From assembly GCF_003858455.1 (NCBI RefSeq), contig NZ_RQZF01000003.1, positions 124,001 through 188,000 of the forward strand: a stretch of DNA of 64,000 bases. The letters run 5' to 3'. A program made the translations under genes and the position numbers. The notes beneath the pieces are model-generated. The model did not search any database. It saw only the letters and a list, made by a program, of their open reading frames with translations, and had not been told where the DNA came from. The stretch comes from Schaalia canis (lineage in GTDB: Bacteria > Actinomycetota > Actinomycetes > Actinomycetales > Actinomycetaceae). Numbering within the stretch: the first letter of the stretch is position 1; every line of letters begins with the position of its first letter. Shown here one piece after another: positions 32,963 through 42,568 of the stretch.

Positions 32963-35371
32963 CTACGAGGATGATGTATCGGACGGGCGGCGGAGGATAA
33001 GGACTGTCACACCTGCACCCACGCACAGGGCGAAAATGGCAACCGCCTTCGCTACATGGGCTCCGGTTTCAGCAAGAAGATCGACGCTAGGTGGCTGGGT
33101 GGAGCTGGGCTTTACAGCGCTTACTGGGCTCTTCTTCAGATCCGGGTAGGCGGCTACCTTCACCGGCATCTTCAATGTTTTTCCTGTGGTGCCGATAGCC
33201 AAAACCGTGTGCTCGCCAGGTGTGAAGTCATTGGGGATGGTCCAGGTGACCTTAGCGATACCCATGGAATCGGCGCGTACTAAGCCCATTGTCTTGCTGC
33301 CGGCATTCATGACGAAGGTGACAACCTCGTTGGAGGCATAGCCCGAGGCAACTACTGTCATCGTCGCCCCTGGAGACAAGGTCAGGTCGGTGGTCAAACC
33401 GATCTTTTCAATTCCCGCACCGAGTTCGGCCGGGTTGATCTTCCCCTCGACAACGGTACTTTCAAGAGTGCTGGGCGCATTTGGAGTTTCGGGCTTCTTC
33501 AGCGGAGAGTTCTCGGCCGGGGGAAGCTGCGCAGGTGGCACCGTGAGAGTTTCAAGGCCGTTTTCCCAGGCGTTAATAGCACTTTGAAGATTCGAGCTGC
33601 CAGCGTTACTGAGGGCCTCGTTGATCCTGTCCTGGGCATTGCCTGTTCCAGCATTCGGGCCGGGAGTGGACGGCTCCGGGGTTGAGGGTGCTTGCGGTGC
33701 AGGCAATGTCGTGTCTGCCCTGGCAGGAGGTTCAGGAGCCGGGGGATTCTCAGGTGTTGACGGCTTTTCCGGTGTTGAGGGCTTCTCGGGTGTTGAGGGG
33801 GTGTCAGGCGTTGCTGGTGGCTCAGAAGGAGCAGCAGGGCCCGGTGTTGTTCCGGCAGAACCAGCCGACCCGTCAGCGCCCGGCGCCTTGGGTTGTTCGG
33901 GCGTATCTGGAGACTGGCCTGATGGTGGTGTTGAGGGGGCATCCGTGCCGGTCCCTGTCGAAGGATCAGAGATGTCGGCAGCAGATTCACTGAAGCGAAA
34001 GCCCCGCTCGTTGGCGTAGGTTTCGATCAGCGACCCTTTCTTGCCGACAAGGGTCACCTTCGGGACATCGACGTAGGCAAAAGCATCGGGAGCTACAGCC
34101 GAGACTGTCTCAGGGAAAATGACCTGACGAAGAGAGGGAAGGATATTGAAGGATTGTGCCGGAACCGCTGTAATTCCTTCTTCAAGGACAACCGTCGTCA
34201 GCGCAAGCCTTTGAGCGATGGAATCCTGCGCCAGAACGGCTTTTCCGTTGACGACGAGGCGCGTCATGCCGCCGGGGATTGCCCGAAGAGAGGAGAAATC
34301 CTTGGTGTAGAGGGCACCCTCGTAAGAGGCGTAGGTGGGATTGTCAGCGTGTACCTTGAGGGTCTTGAGTGCAGGAGCGGCAAAGGCGATCTTTTCATCG
34401 AAAGAAGTTGTCGCCTGGGGCAGGGTAAACGATGTCGCGGGTGCGGCAATAGGGTAGGCGATCAATCGTGTGCGATCGGCAGAAAATAGCGCGCACTCGT
34501 GATCACTCAAGTGCGTGTTTCCCTCAGCAACGTGGAAACAGGTAAGTGTGCCTGTGCCAGCATGTGTGTCGACGCGCGTAATCGAAGCAGGCAGGGTGAT
34601 GGATTCAAGTCCCTGGCTTGAGAACAGCTCGTGTGACAGGGCTACGACGGGCATGTCTTTGAGAAGGCTGGGCACTTCGAGCGTTTTCGCACGCTCTACG
34701 TCACTCACGCCCTTGAGTGCGACGCCTTGCGCATAACCATAGTGGTACGGTCCATCCGCCACTGTCACGTCATGGATTGTGTCAGTCGCATGATCGGCAG
34801 AGAAGTCTTCCAGGCTTTTGCGGAAATAGCCTGTTCCAAGGGCAGCATCGGAATGGAAGTATTCACCACCGATAAAGAGGATGTTCCACTGATGTGGAGT
34901 CTGCTGCACTGTGCCGGTCACTAGTGCGTTAGGGATTCCAGCGACGTCCAGCATCGCTTTGTAGAGATTGGAGTACCCCCGAGCACTGGCGACGCGCTTG
35001 GCGAGCACCTCGGCAGGGGTGAATGCAGCTACTTCCCCATCGCGGGCTGGACGTACATTAGCCACAATCCACGCGTGGATTTTCTGCGCCTGCGCGTTCG
35101 GCTCGCCAATTCCTGCGATGATCTGAGTGTGCACCATCTCTTTGAGTGCTGCGCGGTCCTCAGCAGAGTAGTTTCCCAGCAGCGGGCTGGAATCGCTGAT
35201 TCCAGCGGGCGGAAGTTCACGGAGGAAGTGCAGCGCATCACGATTGGCAATAAGGCGAGGGTGAGTAGCGCTCGCATCAGGTCCCTCATGCGCGTAAGCG
35301 GACAGAGGGGTAAGAAGGGCAGCGCTGAAGGCCACGGCGAAGGCCGAGGCCCCAATGAGAAGTCTCTTCAT
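32963..35371 (-). CDS. Wall-anchored surface protein with transglutaminase-like domain and LAETG sorting signal
   Basis: The product is 802 aa, with a signal peptide ending in LSAYAHE (about residue 28). Residues 90-180 resemble a transglutaminase-like fold: SARGYSNLYKAMLDVAGIP, HQWNILF (His160) and YFHSDAALG (Asp175). The usual Cys before GY is Ala130, so protease/transglutaminase chemistry is not expected. BspA-type leucine-rich elements follow (TLKVHADNPTYAS, LRQVIFPETVSAVAPDAF). Next is a Pro-rich stalk with repeated STPEKP units (about 495-580), an immunoglobulin-like domain, and a C-terminal LAETG, hydrophobic helix and RRPSD tail. LAXTG is the motif class E sortases are known to use. 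It is probably displayed on the cell wall; binding partner unknown. Confidence 0.85.
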   Translation of the reverse strand: MKRLLIGASAFAVAFSAALLTPLSAYAHEGPDASATHPRLIANRDALHFLRELPPAGISDSSPLLGNYSAEDRAALKEMVHTQIIAGIGEPNAQAQKIHAWIVANVRPARDGEVAAFTPAEVLAKRVASARGYSNLYKAMLDVAGIPNALVTGTVQQTPHQWNILFIGGEYFHSDAALGTGYFRKSLEDFSADHATDTIHDVTVADGPYHYGYAQGVALKGVSDVERAKTLEVPSLLKDMPVVALSHELFSSQGLESITLPASITRVDTHAGTGTLTCFHVAEGNTHLSDHECALFSADRTRLIAYPIAAPATSFTLPQATTSFDEKIAFAAPALKTLKVHADNPTYASYEGALYTKDFSSLRAIPGGMTRLVVNGKAVLAQDSIAQRLALTTVVLEEGITAVPAQSFNILPSLRQVIFPETVSAVAPDAFAYVDVPKVTLVGKKGSLIETYANERGFRFSESAADISDPSTGTGTDAPSTPPSGQSPDTPEQPKAPGADGSAGSAGTTPGPAAPSEPPATPDTPSTPEKPSTPEKPSTPENPPAPEPPARADTTLPAPQAPSTPEPSTPGPNAGTGNAQDRINEALSNAGSSNLQSAINAWENGLETLTVPPAQLPPAENSPLKKPETPNAPSTLESTVVEGKINPAELGAGIEKIGLTTDLTLSPGATMTVVASGYASNEVVTFVMNAGSKTMGLVRADSMGIAKVTWTIPNDFTPGEHTVLAIGTTGKTLKMPVKVAAYPDLKKSPVSAVKPSSTQPPSVDLLAETGAHVAKAVAIFALCVGAGVTVLILRRPSDTSSS

Positions 35372-35475
35372 TGCTCACAATCCTGCGCAATAGACGCACT
35401 TGTTAGGGGAATCTCCTCTCCGACACTACCAGTTCCGACAAGGGCGCACACCCCTTTTGGGAGAACATTTACCCC

Positions 35476-37161
35476 TCACTTCGTCACAGATGCTCGCTTG
35501 CAAAAATCCTCCCACTGGCGCAAGCCTTGGGGAGTCCACGCGACCTCCGCAATCGCCATCAAACGAGGAAAGATCAGAAAAGCAGCATCCTGAGGACCAC
35601 GCACAGTTTCACTCCACAAACATGCCTCGATACCCGTAATGTGCTCCTGGAGTGGTAGTGGGAACACCTCATATGGATCCCACTCATAGGCCTGTCGGGT
35701 CGGCAAACCTTCCGCGCACGCCCAGGTCAAGCCAAGGACATCGTCAACTTGTACCTTTTGGTCAAGATACACATGGCGAGCGTCAGAGTTGATGATACGC
35801 AGCTTACGCTCGCCTGCAGCTTCCATAAGGCGGCTAACCTCCCCTGCCGCACCGTAATTCCATAGTTGGACACTGTCCGTGGGCGCTTCCAAAGACATCG
35901 CGCCTTCTTGCCACACGGTAACGCGCTCGAAACCGCAGGCTTTCGCTTGGGCAACCACGCGGGCAACGACCTCGTCGTAGGCATCTTGACCAAGGGTTCG
36001 AAGCATTTTCAAGGCTTCATCGCCACCGACATGCAGGTGCTCGCCCCCGAAGATCTCGCGCACCTGCCTCATCACATGGCGGGTAAAACGCCAGGTATCG
36101 TCGTTGTTGAAATCAAGGTAGGAATGACCCACCTGCCAGCGCGTCCATGGGGGCACCCCCTGCCCCTGATCGTGGGTCGAGGCGCCCGCAGTGGCCAGGT
36201 GCGGTAGAGCGTGTAAGACGACGTGGTTGTGACCCGGAAACTCCAGCTCAGGCACAAGACGAACGTGCAAGTGAGCGGCGTAGGTGACGAGGTCGCGCAG
36301 CTCCTCTTGCGTGTAGTAGCCGGGGATCCCTGCCGTGATGCTCTCAAATCCGGCATTCATGGCAAGCACTTCGCTCATGGCTGCACCCGGTAGGTCAAAA
36401 CCAGGATCGGTGCCGGGATTGCACGCGCTTAAACCACCAATCCGATGCAGAGCGGTGTAGTCCGTAGAGTCCGCAGGTTCACGCCCGTCGTTGGTGATTT
36501 CGATGCGCCACCCTTGGTCGTCAACAAGGTGAAGGTGAAGGACATTGAGTTTGAGTATGGCAGTCGCGCGAATAAGATCGCGCAGCGCCTCAAGTGGAAG
36601 GAATGAGCGGGCCACGTCAATCATGAGGCCCCGGTGGGGGAATCGTGGAGAGTCCTCAACGACGCAGCCTTCACAGAGCAGCCCCGCGCCTGCAAGCGCT
36701 GCGAGGGTCAGCCCACCGTAGAAGAATCCCGTGGGTGTTGCCGCTTCAATCTGCACGTAGAGTCCGTCGTCCCAGCCGTTAGCAGGAGGCACTTTGTCGG
36801 CCGGTAGGCATGTGATGCGGTAGGCCTCAGCGCAGCATGTCGGGTCGGTGAGGGCGGCAACCTTTAGTGGAGTGCGCACCCCTTTGCCGCCGCTGGATGT
36901 GGGCGATACGAGTTGGGTTCCCTCGTCATTCCATCCACGCAGGCGTAGTGCTGCGATTATTTCGCGCCCGCCCTGGGCGTCTGTTGGCGCCTTGATATGC
37001 GTTTCACTCTTAGCGCCTGTTTCGAGAGCTGGCCTCTCCTGCAGCGCCCATATCCTCTGGTGGCTCGTGGGTGCGCTGTCAGATAGGCCTGTAATGGAGG
37101 CTGGAAGGGGAACGAGGCCGCAACCTGACAGAGCATCTGTAAAGACGGTGGTGGAGGTCAA
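35476..37161 (-). CDS. Beta-N-acetylhexosaminidase, glycoside hydrolase family 20
   Basis: The 561-aa enzyme removes terminal N-acetylglucosamine or N-acetylgalactosamine. A GH20b-like N-domain is followed by the catalytic TIM barrel beginning FPHRGLMIDVARSFLPLEAL. It continues with NVLHLHLVDDQGWRIEI, ELEFPGHN and the catalytic pair Asp381-Glu382 in HVGGDEALKML; Trp-rich VTVWQEGA and LWNYGA line the pocket. There is no signal peptide, so it probably acts on imported sugars. The start is TTG at 37161, supported by AAAGGAG 7 nt upstream. A small membrane-protein gene ends 18 nt before it, so the two are likely cotranscribed. The two Cys near residues 167-170 are unexplained. Confidence 0.94.
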   Translation of the reverse strand: MTSTTVFTDALSGCGLVPLPASITGLSDSAPTSHQRIWALQERPALETGAKSETHIKAPTDAQGGREIIAALRLRGWNDEGTQLVSPTSSGGKGVRTPLKVAALTDPTCCAEAYRITCLPADKVPPANGWDDGLYVQIEAATPTGFFYGGLTLAALAGAGLLCEGCVVEDSPRFPHRGLMIDVARSFLPLEALRDLIRATAILKLNVLHLHLVDDQGWRIEITNDGREPADSTDYTALHRIGGLSACNPGTDPGFDLPGAAMSEVLAMNAGFESITAGIPGYYTQEELRDLVTYAAHLHVRLVPELEFPGHNHVVLHALPHLATAGASTHDQGQGVPPWTRWQVGHSYLDFNNDDTWRFTRHVMRQVREIFGGEHLHVGGDEALKMLRTLGQDAYDEVVARVVAQAKACGFERVTVWQEGAMSLEAPTDSVQLWNYGAAGEVSRLMEAAGERKLRIINSDARHVYLDQKVQVDDVLGLTWACAEGLPTRQAYEWDPYEVFPLPLQEHITGIEACLWSETVRGPQDAAFLIFPRLMAIAEVAWTPQGLRQWEDFCKRASVTK

Positions 37162-37179
37162 GGTGCAGCTCCTTTGCTA

Positions 37180-37455
37180 TCAGATCTCCATGTCGGCTTT
37201 GAAACGCGACACCTTCCATAGGATAAACGCACTGATCAGGCAACCTCCAGCGAGGTTAAGCGAGAAGAGCCCGGGCAGATAGAAGGAGAGCGTCACCAGA
37301 GGCCCTTGCGGAACATCGGGCGGGTAGGGCAGGGCATGTGCGGCTGCACCGATGTAGGTCAGGATTGTCGCCAAGGCAAAGTGGCACAGGACGATAGCGA
37401 GGCCAATCCATAGGAGGATGGTGGCGAGCTTACGGTAGTGGAACGCGTTGAGCAT
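37180..37455 (-). CDS. Small membrane protein of unknown function
   Basis: The 91-aa product starts MLNAFHYRKLATILLWIGLA and has two strong hydrophobic helices (about residues 11-35 and 58-80) around a Pro-rich extracytoplasmic loop (HALPYPPDVPQGP). It ends with a short basic tail. AGGAG lies 6 nt before the ATG at 37455, which is why that start is used rather than the longer open frame to 37557. It lies 18 nt upstream of the GH20 gene, in the same orientation. I do not recognise the family; cotranscription with the hexosaminidase is the only clue to its role. Confidence 0.65.
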   Translation of the reverse strand: MLNAFHYRKLATILLWIGLAIVLCHFALATILTYIGAAAHALPYPPDVPQGPLVTLSFYLPGLFSLNLAGGCLISAFILWKVSRFKADMEI

Positions 37456-37639
37456 GGCGGGCTCCTCTCCGGGTGAACGACGCGTCATTGCTTCGTTATT
37501 TGTCAGAATATGGGATAAAAATAGCCCGCGCAATACCCTCCGCGCGAAAGGTGCCACTGCTAGTGCTCGCCAGCACTTTCAATCGACACGGTACTGCCCG
37601 ATTTGCACGGCATCTTCACGCACTATGCCTTTTACACTC

Positions 37640-37674
37640 GGGGCGGCGCCGCTTTCCTCAAGCGCCGCCGCCCC
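37640..37674 (-). terminator. GC-rich hairpin downstream of icd
   Basis: GGGGCGGCG (from 37640) pairs with CGCCGCCCC (ending 37674) about 30 nt beyond the icd stop. The stem is very GC-rich and no clear T-run follows on the minus strand. Confidence 0.55.
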
Positions 37675-37704
37675 AAGTTTGTTCGCCTTTCAGCGCCGAA
37701 AAGA

Positions 37705-38922
37705 TCAGCTCAGGCGCTTTTGCAGATTCTCATCCAGAGCTGCAAGGAACTCTTCAGTGGTCAGCCACGGCTGATCCTTACCCACGAGCAGCGCCAGATC
37801 CTTGGTCATCTGACCGGCTTCGACCGTTTTAATGACGACGTCTTCCAGGGTATGAGCAAACTCAGTCACCTCAGGGGTGTTGTCGAGCATACCGCGGTGG
37901 GCCAGGCCTCGGGTCCAGGCAAAAATTGAGGCGATGGGGTTGGTGGAGGTGGGCTTGCCCTGCTGATGCTGGCGGTAGTGTCGGGTCACGGTGCCGTGGG
38001 CTGCCTCGGCCTCAAGGGTGCGGCCATCTGGGGTCATGAGGACAGAGGTCATCAGGCCGAGTGAGCCGAATCCTTGGGCAACAATGTCGGATTGAACGTC
38101 ACCGTCATAGTTCTTGCAGGCCCAGACGTAGCCACCTTCCCACTTGAGGGCAGAGGCCACCATGTCATCAATAAGGCGGTGCTCGTAGTGCAGGCCTGCG
38201 GCTTCAAATTGTTCCTTGTATTCGCGCTCGTAGACCTCTTGGAAGATGTCCTTGAACTGGCCGTCGTAGGCCTTAAGGATGGTGTTCTTGGTGGAGAGAT
38301 AAACCGGGTAGCCGCGCTTGAGGCCGTAGGCAAAGGAGGCTCGGGCAAACTCAGTGATGGATTCATTGAAGTTATACATGCCCATGGCGACGCCGCCTTC
38401 TTCGGGGATGCGCACCACCTCGTGAACGATGGGCTCGGAGCCGTCTTCAGGGGTGTAGGTCAGGGTAATGGTGCCAGCACCAGGGAGTTTAAGGTCGGTG
38501 GCGCGGTACTGGTCGCCGAAGGCATGTCGACCGACAACGATCGGTTGGGTCCAGCCGGGTACGAGGCGGGGGATGTTGTCAATAATGATCGGTTCGCGGA
38601 AGATGACACCGCCGAGGATATTGCGGATGGTGCCATTGGGTGAGCGCCACATCTTCTTGAGGCCAAATTCTTCGACGCGGGCCTCGTCTGGCGTAATGGT
38701 GGCACATTTGACACCCACGCCGTGCTCTTTGATGGCATTGGCTGCATCAATGGTGACCTGGTCGTCGGTAGCGTCACGGTTTTGGATGGACAGATCGTAG
38801 TAGCGCAGGTCAACATCCAGGTAGGGGTGGATGAGGCGGTCTTTGATGAACTGCCAGATAATACGGGTCATTTCGTCGCCGTCGAGTTCGACAACAGGGC
38901 CGACAACCTTGATCTTCGCCAT
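37705..38922 (-). CDS. icd: Isocitrate dehydrogenase, NADP-dependent (eukaryote-like homodimer)
   Basis: The 405-aa enzyme oxidises isocitrate to 2-oxoglutarate, giving NADPH. It starts [19 protein letters not shown] and carries the substrate loop [20 protein letters not shown]. It also has [13 protein letters not shown], the metal-binding [20 protein letters not shown] and [11 protein letters not shown] for the cofactor adenosine. These match the homodimeric type II enzymes of eukaryotes and many actinobacteria rather than E. coli Icd. Length is standard. It is the only TCA enzyme between isocitrate and 2-oxoglutarate in this window. It is a single-gene unit with a hairpin after it, and its start codon lies just after GAGGAGC. 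Confidence 0.97.
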   Translation of the reverse strand: MAKIKVVGPVVELDGDEMTRIIWQFIKDRLIHPYLDVDLRYYDLSIQNRDATDDQVTIDAANAIKEHGVGVKCATITPDEARVEEFGLKKMWRSPNGTIRNILGGVIFREPIIIDNIPRLVPGWTQPIVVGRHAFGDQYRATDLKLPGAGTITLTYTPEDGSEPIVHEVVRIPEEGGVAMGMYNFNESITEFARASFAYGLKRGYPVYLSTKNTILKAYDGQFKDIFQEVYEREYKEQFEAAGLHYEHRLIDDMVASALKWEGGYVWACKNYDGDVQSDIVAQGFGSLGLMTSVLMTPDGRTLEAEAAHGTVTRHYRQHQQGKPTSTNPIASIFAWTRGLAHRGMLDNTPEVTEFAHTLEDVVIKTVEAGQMTKDLALLVGKDQPWLTTEEFLAALDENLQKRLS

Positions 38923-39000
38923 TGATGCTCCTCGGTTGAGATAGGACGCGGGGCATGAGCCCCCACACGCCCCCTAGATTACTCGATATCGAGATATCTG

Positions 39001-39300
39001 TCAGGGAGCCGCCACATTGACGTAGGGCGAAAAGTAGACAATAGTCGCCGCGAGAAGCAAAAGAACCGTCACATCAGCAACGCGATTACGCGAGGAAAAC
39101 CACGGCCGCCCTGGAATAAAAGCACGCAGAAGAGCAACAAGGGCCAATAGTGCAGCAACCATAAGAACAGCGGCGCGCACCCAGGACAGCAGAGCGAAAA
39201 GCACAACACACGCCACCCCCACAGCGACCACAGCAATCGTCACCAAACGTGCGACACGTTGATGAGGGGGCGCAGGCGGGAGAAATGACCGTTTTTCCAT
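39001..39300 (-). CDS. DUF3017-like small membrane protein
   Basis: The 99-aa product has a short Pro-rich cytoplasmic head (MEKRSFLPPAPPHQR) and three hydrophobic helices, the last preceded by GRPWFSSRNRVADVTVLLLL. The R-S-R-x-V-D-V-type motif before the last helix and the overall size match DUF3017 proteins, which are restricted to actinobacteria and have no known function. The start at 39300 is used because the frame upstream is in non-coding DNA; TAGACT lies 8 nt before it, so the transcript may be leaderless. It lies upstream of icd in the same orientation and is divergent from pta. Confidence 0.65.
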   Translation of the reverse strand: MEKRSFLPPAPPHQRVARLVTIAVVAVGVACVVLFALLSWVRAAVLMVAALLALVALLRAFIPGRPWFSSRNRVADVTVLLLLAATIVYFSPYVNVAAP

Positions 39301-39475
39301 CGGAATTGAGTCTATCACCGCTCCCAAAAGGGCCCTTCGCGCAGGACCTCGATAGGCCCTAGTTCCCTTGCTTCTGACAATCGCTGAAAAACCCCACAAC
39401 TTTGAGCGTTTTCACTTTCGATATGACCAGAACCGCAAACTAAACGACGCTCAGGGGCGATATTATGGAGGCGTT

Positions 39476-39568
39476 GTGACCACACCGGCCGCACCTCGAC
39501 GCCCACACATTGGCACGCCGAGGACTCACGTCCTACGCATCACACCCTACGCAAAGGAGCCCCCGTGA
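39476..39568 (+). CDS. Possible 30-codon upstream ORF coupled to pta
   Basis: A GTG start preceded by GGAGG (spacing 4 nt) opens a 30-codon frame rich in Pro and Arg. Its TGA overlaps the GTG start of pta (GTGA at 39565-39568). TATTAT at 39461-39466 is a possible -10 box, which would place transcription very close to this start. The arrangement would couple pta translation to the short frame, but the peptide is not recognisable and the frame may be fortuitous. Confidence 0.3.
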   Translation: MTTPAAPRRPHIGTPRTHVLRITPYAKEPP

Positions 39569-41052
39569 CTTCCCGCTACATCGTCATCCAGCCCGGCATG
39601 AACGATCTCGCAACCCAGGTGAGCGACCAGCTCGCCACCCTGCTGGAGGCGCGCGGCGGATTCACCCGCGTCAACCCCCTCGATGCCATCAAGGGCTCCT
39701 GCCCCATCGCCAACATGCCCACCGCCGTGCAGACCGTGCGCGACATCGAAACCGACTCCGTCCTCATTGACGCTGGCGAGTTTGCCGTCACCTCCATGGA
39801 CGCCTTCGGCTGGAACCTCAACCTTGCCGCATCCGCCAACGCCCGCGTGATTCTTGCTCTTGACACTGAAGGCGCCTCCGAATCACTCATTGCCGCTGAA
39901 ATTCATGGCGCACGCGCACGCGCACGCCGCCACCAGGTAACCATCGCAGCCGTCGCCCTGCCTGCCACTGTCGCCGCTCAGGTGTCCGTTGACGGCCTCG
40001 CCGTCCTGCCTCTGCCACTGACCGAGGCATCCCTGGCCGCCCTCGACGCAGTCGAGCTTCCCAACGTGGTCACCCCCCTGGCCTTCCAAGCTGACCTCAT
40101 TGAGCGTGCCCGCGCTAACCGCAAGCGCATTGTCCTGCCCGAACCCGAGGACGACCGCGTGCTCAAAGCCGCGGCCGAAGTCCTTGAGCGCCAGATCGCT
40201 GAGGTCATCCTCGTTGGTGACGAGGCCACCGTCCGCGCCCGTGCCGCTGAACTTGGCCTCAATATCGACGCCGCCTCCATCGTCTCCGTTGAGGACCCCG
40301 CCTACAACGAAAAGTACGCCGTTGAGTTCGCTCGCCTGCGTGAAAAGAAGGGCGTCACCGTTGAGCAAGCACGCGAAACCGTCAAGGACGTGTCCTACTT
40401 TGGCACGATGATGGTGCATATGGGTGACGCCGACGGTATGGTCTCAGGCGCTGCCCACACCACCGCGCACACCATCGTCCCCTCCTTCCAGATCATTAAG
40501 ACCGCCCCCGGCGTCTCGATCGTCTCCTCCATCTTCCTGATGTTGATGAAGGATCGCGTGTGGGCCTTCGGTGACTGCGCCGTTAACCCCAACCCCACCC
40601 CTGAACAGCTCGCAGACATCGCCGTCACCTCCGCACGCACCGCCGCTCAGTTTGGCGTTGAACCTCGCGTCGCAATGCTGTCCTACTCCACCGGATCCTC
40701 CGGATCTGGTGAAGATGTTGAAGCCGTTATTGAGGCCACCCGCCTGGCCCGCGAAAAAGCTCCCGAACTCGCCATTGAAGGGCCCATCCAGTTCGACGCT
40801 GCTGTGGATGCCGATGTGGCCGCCACCAAGCTGCCTGACTCCCCCGTCGCAGGCCAAGCCACCGTCTTTGTTTTCCCAGATCTCAACTCGGGCAACATCG
40901 GCTACAAGGCTGTGCAGCGCTCCTCCGGCGCCGTTGCCGTTGGCCCCGTCCTGCAGGGCCTCAACAAGCCGGTCAACGACCTGTCCCGCGGCGCCCTCGT
41001 CGAAGACATTGTGAATACCGTCGCCCTCACTGCCGTTCAGGCGCAGGGCTGA
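39565..41052 (+). CDS. pta: Phosphate acetyltransferase
   Basis: The 495-aa enzyme converts acetyl-CoA and phosphate to acetyl phosphate. The C-terminal 320 residues form a complete PTA_PTB domain, starting LIERARANRKRIVLPEPEDD. It includes DGMVSGAAHTTAHTIVPSFQIIKT, DCAVNPNPTPEQLADIA, AMLSYSTGSSGSGEDVE, VFPDLNSGNIGYKAVQ and GPVLQGLNKPVNDLSRG. The first 170 residues correspond only to part of the regulatory N-terminal half of the roughly 700-aa enterobacterial Pta; no P-loop is visible, so this is a shortened form. GTG at 39565 has AAAGGAG 5-6 nt upstream. ackA follows after 54 nt, forming the usual acetate operon that yields ATP during fermentation. Confidence 0.95.
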   Translation: MTSRYIVIQPGMNDLATQVSDQLATLLEARGGFTRVNPLDAIKGSCPIANMPTAVQTVRDIETDSVLIDAGEFAVTSMDAFGWNLNLAASANARVILALDTEGASESLIAAEIHGARARARRHQVTIAAVALPATVAAQVSVDGLAVLPLPLTEASLAALDAVELPNVVTPLAFQADLIERARANRKRIVLPEPEDDRVLKAAAEVLERQIAEVILVGDEATVRARAAELGLNIDAASIVSVEDPAYNEKYAVEFARLREKKGVTVEQARETVKDVSYFGTMMVHMGDADGMVSGAAHTTAHTIVPSFQIIKTAPGVSIVSSIFLMLMKDRVWAFGDCAVNPNPTPEQLADIAVTSARTAAQFGVEPRVAMLSYSTGSSGSGEDVEAVIEATRLAREKAPELAIEGPIQFDAAVDADVAATKLPDSPVAGQATVFVFPDLNSGNIGYKAVQRSSGAVAVGPVLQGLNKPVNDLSRGALVEDIVNTVALTAVQAQG

Positions 41053-41106
41053 GTATCCTAAACGCCTCACCTCTTTTCAGCTCGTAACCCCTGAAAGGCA
41101 CGTTCC

Positions 41107-42288
41107 GTGACTCAGTCTGTTCTTGTCATTAACTCCGGCTCTTCCTCGCTGAAGTACCAGCTCATTGACCCCGCCACCGGCGCATCCATCGCCAAGGGCT
41201 TGGTTGAGCGCATCGGTGAAGAAGACGGCCACATCCGCCACCACTACGGCGTGACCACCGTTGACGTCAACGAGGCAGTGCCCGACCACGAGGTTGGCCT
41301 GCGTGAGGTCCTTCGCCTCTTCAACGCCGTGGGCCCCAACCTTAACGATGCCCACATCGTTGCTGTTGGCCACCGCGTCGTGCAGGGCGGCAAGTACTTC
41401 TCTGGCCCGGCGCTCATCACCGACGAGGTTCGCCGCCTCATCGACGACCTGTGCGCACTGGCACCCCTCCACAACCCCGCCCACCTCAAGGGCATTGACG
41501 TGGCACGCGAGCTCCTGCCCGACATCCCCCACGTCGCCGTCTTTGACACCGCCTTCTTCCAGTCCCTGCCGGCCGACACCGCGACCTACGCCCTCGACCG
41601 CGCAACCGCAGAGAAGTACGCGATCCGCCGCTACGGCGCTCACGGCACCTCCCACCAGTACGTGTCCTCCCTCGTATCCAAGATGCTGGGCCAAAGCACC
41701 CTCAAGCAGATCGTTCTGCACCTGGGTAACGGCGCATCCGTGTCAGCTATTGACTCCGGTCACGCCGTTGACACTTCGATGGGTCTGACCCCGCTGGAAG
41801 GCCTGGTCATGGGCACCCGCACCGGCGACATTGACCCCGCCGTTGTCTTCCACATCCAACGTCAGTCCGGCATGAGCGCTGATGAAGTTGACACCCTCTT
41901 CAATAAGAAGTCCGGCCTGAAGGGTCTGACCGGCGAAAACGACATGCGTGCTGTGCGTCAGATGGCCACCGAGGGCAACAAGGATGCCCGCCTGGCTCTG
42001 GACATCTACGTCACTCGCATTATCAAGTACATCGGCTCCTACGCTGCAGAGATGGGCGGCGTTGACGTTATCTCCTTCACCGCTGGTATCGGTGAAAACG
42101 ATGCCGCCCTGCGCGCTGAGGTCTGCAAGCGCCTAGCCCCCTTCGGAGTTGAACTCGATGAGGATGCCAACCGCGAGCGCATTTCTGAGCCAACCACCAT
42201 TTCCTCTCGCAACTCTTCGGTGCGCATCATGGTGGTTCCCACCAACGAGGAACTGGCGATCGCCCGTCAGGCAATGACTCTGATCTGA
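41107..42288 (+). CDS. ackA: Acetate kinase
   Basis: The 393-aa enzyme makes ATP and acetate from acetyl phosphate supplied by the preceding Pta. Family signatures are complete: VLVINSGSSSLKYQLI at the N-terminus, VGHRVVQGG, DTAFFQSLP with the catalytic Asp, RRYGAHGTSHQYVS, HLGNGASVSAI, DTSMGLTPLEGLVMGTRTGD and FTAGIGEND. Length is standard. The start is GTG with GAAAGG about 8 nt upstream. The gene ends the pta-ackA operon and is followed by a long non-coding stretch with a strong hairpin. Confidence 0.97.
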   Translation: MTQSVLVINSGSSSLKYQLIDPATGASIAKGLVERIGEEDGHIRHHYGVTTVDVNEAVPDHEVGLREVLRLFNAVGPNLNDAHIVAVGHRVVQGGKYFSGPALITDEVRRLIDDLCALAPLHNPAHLKGIDVARELLPDIPHVAVFDTAFFQSLPADTATYALDRATAEKYAIRRYGAHGTSHQYVSSLVSKMLGQSTLKQIVLHLGNGASVSAIDSGHAVDTSMGLTPLEGLVMGTRTGDIDPAVVFHIQRQSGMSADEVDTLFNKKSGLKGLTGENDMRAVRQMATEGNKDARLALDIYVTRIIKYIGSYAAEMGGVDVISFTAGIGENDAALRAEVCKRLAPFGVELDEDANRERISEPTTISSRNSSVRIMVVPTNEELAIARQAMTLI

Positions 42289-42374
42289 GCGCGGCGGTGA
42301 AGGGATGAAGTGGGACTTTTCCGACTTCACCTTCATGTGATGAGCATATTTCCCCAGCTCAAGGCTGGGTGAGG

Positions 42375-42408
42375 CTGTGGCCCTGGACCAACCGGTCCAG
42401 GGCCACAG
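42375..42408. terminator. Perfect 15-bp hairpin after ackA
   Basis: CTGTGGCCCTGGACC (42375-42389) and GGTCCAGGGCCACAG (42394-42408) are perfectly complementary around AACC. An imperfect hairpin with arms starting TGAAGT and ending ACTTCA lies closer to ackA, near 42308-42331. The rest of 42289-42568 holds no gene. The site serves the convergent ackA and AAA-ATPase genes. Confidence 0.8.
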
Positions 42409-42568
42409 TGTTAGATTCACAGTACTAGGGCCGCAGCGCTAGGCGCGCACTATGCCTTCCGAGGCGAGCATTACAGGCTGACTTCTGGCAACCTATAATC
42501 CTGCGTGGTGTGGGCCCCTCACAAGACCCCGGGAGTGCAGCGAAGTAAGTCTGACTTCTGTTTTCTCT

